Source of the DNA: an uncultured Bacilli bacterium
GTDB lineage: Bacteria > Bacillota_I > Bacilli_A > RF39 > UBA660
Direction of reading: 5' to 3'
Assembly: GCA_944371315.1 (NCBI GenBank)
Contig: CALVXN010000006.1
Location: 1-34,648, forward strand
DNA: 34,648 bases
The notes beneath the pieces were generated by a model. That model made no database searches, was not told the DNA's origin, and saw only the letters and a list, made by a program, of their open reading frames with translations. The position numbers and the translations under genes were made by a program. Position 1 is the stretch's first letter; each line of letters starts with the position of its first letter. Shown here piece after piece: positions 31,700 through 34,648 of this stretch.

Positions 31700-32221
31700 T
31701 TACTCACAAGTTGCTCCCATAGAAGTATAAATAGATTTAATACCTTCAACCGTTAATTTTCCATCTTTCATATATGATTTTAAAACTGGCTGATCTGTAA
31801 CAAATTGTTCTAAATCCATTTTTTTATAATCTATAAATACATCAGAAATAATTTCATTATCACTTCTAGTAATTTTATAAGTATATCCGCCATATGCATC
31901 ATTTGATGCGCTATATGTTGAATTTAAAGTATCCTCAAGAGTATCTAAAATACTTGATACATCAGAATCAACAACTTCTTTAGTATTTACGCTATCAACA
32001 AATTCACCAGTATAATTTATAGTATATGTCGATGTAAGTTCATAATTATTAACTACATCTTTAGAATATAAACTACAAGTAATACTGCCGCTTTTGTCAT
32101 TTATACTTTCTTGTTCTTTAATTTCATCATCATTATTTTTATCATCATTAATGTCCTTATTTTCAAAAAAACATCCAGTTAACATCAACATTCCAAATAA
32201 TAAAACAAATAACTTCTTCAC
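31700..32221 (-). CDS. Lipoprotein, DUF1307/YehR-like
   Basis: A 173-residue predicted lipoprotein with a signal peptide (KKLFVLLFGMLML) and lipobox LTGC, then an Asp/Asn/Lys/Glu-rich spacer and a small alpha/beta domain. The end (GYTYKITRSDNEIISDVFIDYKK and the last helix) resembles DUF1307 lipoproteins; the match is modest. Two further Cys (in TCSLYSK and near the C-terminus) could form a disulfide. The start is a GTG at 32221; a second GTG at 32230 is also in frame. The gene lies just 37 bases from the inverted repeat of the IS1182-like element, which probably cut its promoter. Confidence 0.7.
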   Translation of the reverse strand: MKKLFVLLFGMLMLTGCFFENKDINDDKNNDDEIKEQESINDKSGSITCSLYSKDVVNNYELTSTYTINYTGEFVDSVNTKEVVDSDVSSILDTLEDTLNSTYSASNDAYGGYTYKITRSDNEIISDVFIDYKKMDLEQFVTDQPVLKSYMKDGKLTVEGIKSIYTSMGATCE

Positions 32222-32243
32222 AACCTTCACATCCTACAAGAAA

Positions 32244-32273
32244 ATTATACAATAAAATAAAAGGGGATGTTAG
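32244..32273 (-). promoter_or_regulatory. Possible hybrid promoter across the IS end
   Basis: Minus strand TATAAT (32249-32244) lies in the host flank; the sequence 18 bases upstream, CTAACA (32273-32268), lies inside the IS inverted repeat and matches 4 of 6 bases of TTGACA. The insertion seems to have replaced the original -35. Confidence 0.4.
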
Positions 32274-32308
32274 AAAATAGATAATCTATTTTCTATACAT
32301 CTTCTTTT
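32258..32308. repeat. Left terminal inverted repeat of IS
   Basis: 51 bp, exact inverted copy of 33983-34033. It contains GGGGATG and an inner palindrome of 23 bases (AGAAAATAGAT, one centre base, ATCTATTTTCT; 32272-32294). Confidence 0.92.
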
Positions 32309-33896
32309 CTTTTGGCTTTACACCAAGAATAACTTCTTTTTGTAAACCAAATGGCCTATCCCAATAACTTTTCTTGATTAACTTTGGATTATCTAAGAGT
32401 TTAAATAATTTTCGTATATTAACGCCTAAACATTCTAACATAAATTCACACTCAACGCTATCCATGCCACGCCTTCTAAACCTTGTATAATTCATATTTT
32501 GTTTAATTTGTCCATACGTTCCTTCAACTTGTATACTTCTATTTATTCTAATTTCAATTCCATCTGGACTTAATAAGTTTTTTCTTGCCTCATCTTTATA
32601 AGTTTCATATTTAACACTTAATTCAGTCTTTCTAAAATCTTGGCTTTTGTCTTTCAAGTATTCCTTGCATTTATAAGAATATTTACAATTATCGCATCCT
32701 TCAAAAATATAAAATTTTGAATCTTTATATCTCGGATGAGTTTTAGTGAAAATATACTTTCCCACAATTCCATTTAGACATTTAAAATTACCATTACCAA
32801 AGAAAAATAATTGTGGTCTCTTTCCTGATGTTTCACCGTTCCAAGCCACAAATTTTAAATAATTTCCAATATTGTTCGTGTGTAAAAATTCATAATTTTT
32901 ATATATTCCATAACCAGAATCTCCACATAAATTAGTTGGATAATTACCATAGCCTTTTTTATATCTTTCTAACATTGGAATTAAAGTATTTTGATCATCT
33001 CGTTTTTGAAATACTCCATACATTGTTATCAATCCACTTGATACTATAACTTGAGTATTATATGCTGCATGAAAATCATGACTAAGTTTGGAATAGTAAT
33101 CTTCTTTTAAAACCATTGCTGTTGCATCTTTATCTGTTTTGTAGTAAGAATTTCTTTCTTCTCCACATATCCTTTCTTTTTCTTCATATTCAATTAACTT
33201 ATTTAAATATTCATATCCAGTTTTTATAATCCTTTGAGATACTGTTAGTCTTTTACCTTTACCTTGTGGAATATCATAATAATCTATATTATTTATATTA
33301 GCATAGTTTATAATTAACTCGTTAAACTCCTTTGCAGTAATATAATCAGTGTTTTCATACGAATAATTCATAATATTTATTAAATCTTTAATTTTAGAAT
33401 CTAATTTTTTGTGATATGATTTAGGGTTCCATACAAATTTATATTTGTTAGCATTTGCTTCTAATTTTGTTCCATCAATGTATTGATTATCAATATCTAT
33501 ATGATATTCTTTTATTATAGTGGAAGTAATTGTTGAAAATATTTCTAAAGAATAAGGTTTAATATATGTATTTATAAAATCACAAAAAGTAGCATAACTT
33601 GGTTCTTCTTGTTCTATTAAATATATAACCCTTAAATCTGTGTAACATAATTTTTCTAATTCTCTAACTGAACTCTTAAATTCAGAAAAACAATAAAGAA
33701 TAGTTGCCATCATATTATATGGATTATAGCTAGTTCTTCCTTTACATTTATTTTTGTTCTTATTTACACTTTCTATTATTTTGCAGATTTCAGATTTTTG
33801 TAATATTTCCATAAATTTATCTATTTTTTCAAATTCCTTATAGCATTGTATTGAAGGAAATTGAAAAAATGGCTTTTTTATAGTAAAATTATTCAT
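32286..33896 (-). CDS. IS1182-family DDE transposase
   Basis: A 536-residue transposase. Catalytic residues are Asp141 (YIDGTKLEANANKY), Asp326 (LCGDSGYG) and Glu458 (RSIQVEGTYGQIK), with the IS1182 hallmark E-A-N-A-N-K-Y after the first Asp and the C-terminal NMNYTRFRRRG. An N-terminal DUF772-like segment (GRTSYNPYNMMATILYCF) and a cysteine cluster (CDNCKYSYKC, 401-410) are present. I choose the ATG at 33896 (MNNFTIKK); the longer frame starts with GTG at 33932 inside an inverted-repeat arm. No frameshift or stop: probably functional. The 3' end lies within the inverted repeat. Confidence 0.92.
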   Translation of the reverse strand: MNNFTIKKPFFQFPSIQCYKEFEKIDKFMEILQKSEICKIIESVNKNKNKCKGRTSYNPYNMMATILYCFSEFKSSVRELEKLCYTDLRVIYLIEQEEPSYATFCDFINTYIKPYSLEIFSTITSTIIKEYHIDIDNQYIDGTKLEANANKYKFVWNPKSYHKKLDSKIKDLINIMNYSYENTDYITAKEFNELIINYANINNIDYYDIPQGKGKRLTVSQRIIKTGYEYLNKLIEYEEKERICGEERNSYYKTDKDATAMVLKEDYYSKLSHDFHAAYNTQVIVSSGLITMYGVFQKRDDQNTLIPMLERYKKGYGNYPTNLCGDSGYGIYKNYEFLHTNNIGNYLKFVAWNGETSGKRPQLFFFGNGNFKCLNGIVGKYIFTKTHPRYKDSKFYIFEGCDNCKYSYKCKEYLKDKSQDFRKTELSVKYETYKDEARKNLLSPDGIEIRINRSIQVEGTYGQIKQNMNYTRFRRRGMDSVECEFMLECLGVNIRKLFKLLDNPKLIKKSYWDRPFGLQKEVILGVKPKEKKMYRK

Positions 33897-33933
33897 GTGA
33901 TACCAACTTTCTAGACAAAAGTATTGTATCACA
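33896..33933 (-). repeat. Inverted repeat overlapping transposase start
   Basis: TGTGATAC (minus 33933-33926) and GTATCACA (33903-33896), 22 bases apart; the second arm reaches the A of the ATG. The first arm overlaps a candidate -10 (TACAAT, 33929-33924), so only read-through RNA would contain both arms. Confidence 0.6.
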
Positions 33934-33972
33934 AAAACCCATAAACTTACGAGTTTATGGGACTTTTTATTT
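33934..33972. terminator. Bidirectional terminator inside the IS
   Basis: CCCATAAACT and AGTTTATGGG (33938-33961) around a TACG loop, with T-runs on both strands (GGGTTTTTG on minus, GGGACTTTTT on plus). It shields the transposase gene from outside transcription and stops plus-strand transcription. Confidence 0.85.
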
Positions 33973-33982
33973 ATTAAATTAA

Positions 33983-34033
33983 AAAAGAAGATGTATAGAA
34001 AATAGATTATCTATTTTCTAACATCCCCTTTTA
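33983..34033. repeat. Right terminal inverted repeat of IS
   Basis: Exact inverted copy of 32258-32308; same inner palindrome. It ends about 5 bases from the stop codon of the 61-aa gene. Confidence 0.92.
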
Positions 34034-34037
34034 AAAT

Positions 34038-34223
34038 TTAATTGTCAATTGTTTTCCATTCAGTAGTTCCACATTTTGTACATATTTTAGGAGCCAATAT
34101 TTTCTTACCCTTAGGTAATTTCATATCAGTATCTATTTTACTACATAAAATACCACTTTCTTCATCAATATATGCTATTCCAAATTTAGCATCTTTACAG
34201 CAATCACAATTAGCGTTTTTCAT
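34038..34223 (-). CDS. Small cysteine-rich protein, possible zinc ribbon
   Basis: A 61-residue protein I do not recognise. Cys residues are arranged as C-x-C-C near the N-terminus (NCDCCKD), a single Cys in the middle and C-x-x-C near the C-terminus (KICTKCGTTEWK), which would fit a zinc ribbon. I choose the ATG at 34223 (MKNANCD), since GGAGG precedes it at 8 bases; the ATG at 34238 would place the SD in the gene. Preceded by the 71-aa gene with a 53-base gap. Confidence 0.65.
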   Translation of the reverse strand: MKNANCDCCKDAKFGIAYIDEESGILCSKIDTDMKLPKGKKILAPKICTKCGTTEWKTIDN

Positions 34224-34276
34224 AAAATAATCCTCCATAATTATTATGAGATAATTTTACAAAAATATGTATCAAA

Positions 34277-34492
34277 TTACCTTATTACATTATTAGGTAA
34301 TCCAACTTCTTGTTGTTCAGAAAACTCTCTATTTAATGCTAAACCTAATAATTCTTCGACCTTTAAAGCAGCACTTTTTCTAACTTCATCCGAATACATT
34401 GGACTATTTACTACATTAGTCAAGCTATTAACAAGCAACATTGTCTCTAAACTATCAAGCTTTGCTTTAAGTTCTATTATAGCTTCATTCAT
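34277..34492 (-). CDS. Small hypothetical protein, 71 aa
   Basis: I do not recognise this protein. It is acidic and mostly helical: a first helix (about 1-30, AIIELKAKLDSLETMLLVNSL) and a second (about 36-60). There is no membrane segment, signal or cysteine. The ribosome binding site is strong (GGAGG, 8 bases before the ATG). It lies between a terminator (34531-34558) and the Cys-rich gene, so the two may share a transcript. Confidence 0.6.
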   Translation of the reverse strand: MNEAIIELKAKLDSLETMLLVNSLTNVVNSPMYSDEVRKSAALKVEELLGLALNREFSEQQEVGLPNNVIR

Positions 34493-34530
34493 TATTTATA
34501 CCTCCATATAATAAATTATATAACAAAATA

Positions 34531-34558
34531 AAAAGATTAACAATAATTGTCAATCTTT
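34531..34558 (-). terminator. Terminator before the 71-aa gene
   Basis: Minus-strand AAAGATTGACAAT pairs with ATTGTTAATCTTT (one G-U pair), followed by TTATTTT. It would end transcription of the frame entering from the right edge. Confidence 0.7.
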
Positions 34559-34648
34559 AAACTAATTCTAACTTGTGCATTTAAAATAGATGTGTGACAT
34601 TTATTCCAATTTGCCATTAAAATTTCATGAACCAATAATGTGGTAATA
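34537..34648 (-). CDS. Partial reading frame at window edge (C-terminal end)
   Basis: A frame open from the right edge to a TAA at 34539-34537 gives at least 36 residues (…LLVHEILMANWNKC, then HTSILNAQVRISLKIDNYC). Its stop lies inside a terminator hairpin, which fits the end of a gene. The other two minus frames stop within 30 bases. I do not recognise it; the true gene lies mostly outside the window. Confidence 0.35.
   Translation of the reverse strand, partial: ITTLLVHEILMANWNKCHTSILNAQVRISLKIDNYC

Larger units (their letters stand above)
32258..34033 (-). mobile_element. Complete IS1182-like insertion sequence
   Basis: About 1.77 kb with 51-bp perfect terminal inverted repeats (32258-32308 and 33983-34033) around a full-length DDE transposase. 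TAAAAT flanks both ends (32253-32258 and 34032-34037) and is a candidate target-site duplication, though the region is AT-rich. It sits between the stop of the 61-aa gene (5 bases away) and the lipoprotein gene. The perfect repeats and intact transposase suggest recent activity. Confidence 0.88.

Noticed and set aside
29890-31700. parS site or replication origin near parAB
   Set aside because: No palindrome like TGTTTCACGTGAAACA and no cluster of DnaA boxes (TTATCCACA) was seen in this stretch or elsewhere in the window.
1-34648. tRNA genes, rRNA genes and CRISPR arrays
   Set aside because: Scanning for cloverleaf-like GC-rich segments, GGTTCGA-type loops and regularly spaced repeats gave nothing; the whole window is protein-coding or short AT-rich intergenic DNA.

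Overview
The window is very AT-rich DNA from a low-GC Gram-positive bacterium, probably an uncultured gut-type member of the Bacilli or a related lineage. All long genes read through intact with TGA as a stop (several ATGA start/stop overlaps use it), so this is not a code-4 Mollicute. Peptidoglycan genes (a MurJ-type flippase, two FemA/X-like ligases, FtsEX with an M23 hydrolase), strong AAGGAGG-type ribosome binding sites and a GerQ-like coat protein point the same way. The genus cannot be named from sequence alone.

Layout. Bases 1-2000: a small unknown gene, an HD phosphohydrolase and a class I methyltransferase. Bases 2040-3030: rplM-rpsI with their own promoter and terminator. Bases 3050-3255: the left end of a decayed IS30-like element. 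Bases 3226-8647: a minus-strand operon yitT-yvcK-whiA-X-Y-truA-DUF2207. X and Y occupy the usual ecfA1-ecfA2 slot but are shortened ABC ATPase relics with no P-loop. Bases 8694-9580: gerQ-like gene and an MBL hydrolase. Bases 9632-12472: ftsE-ftsX-M23 hydrolase operon. Bases 12563-17368: murJ-like flippase, two FemA/X-like ligases and a LemA gene.

Bases 17363-31600 hold the genes normally found beside the Firmicutes replication origin: rplI-dnaB-M23/LysM-walJ-rlmH-MYG1-ung, then rpsF-ssb-rpsR under a promoter and an S6:S18-type leader, then parA-parB-DUF951-abgT-ychF-BI1-RDD. The origin itself, dnaA and any parS site are not visible. Bases 31637-34648: a lipoprotein gene, a complete IS1182-like element (about 1.77 kb, with 51-bp perfect inverted repeats) inserted just upstream of it, two small unknown genes and a partial reading frame at the right edge.

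The most interesting item is the pair of overlapping small genes at 4779-5803. They keep the C-terminal half of EcfA1 and EcfA2, including the family-specific C-terminal region, yet every catalytic motif is absent or altered, and the membrane subunit EcfT that normally lies between ecfA2 and truA is missing. The tight overlaps leave no room for a lost 5' half, so these look like retained non-catalytic proteins rather than fresh pseudogenes. Other points of note are the fold-back inverted repeats at the transposase starts of both IS elements, a possible hybrid promoter made by the IS1182 insertion, and an SD-sequestering rpsF leader.
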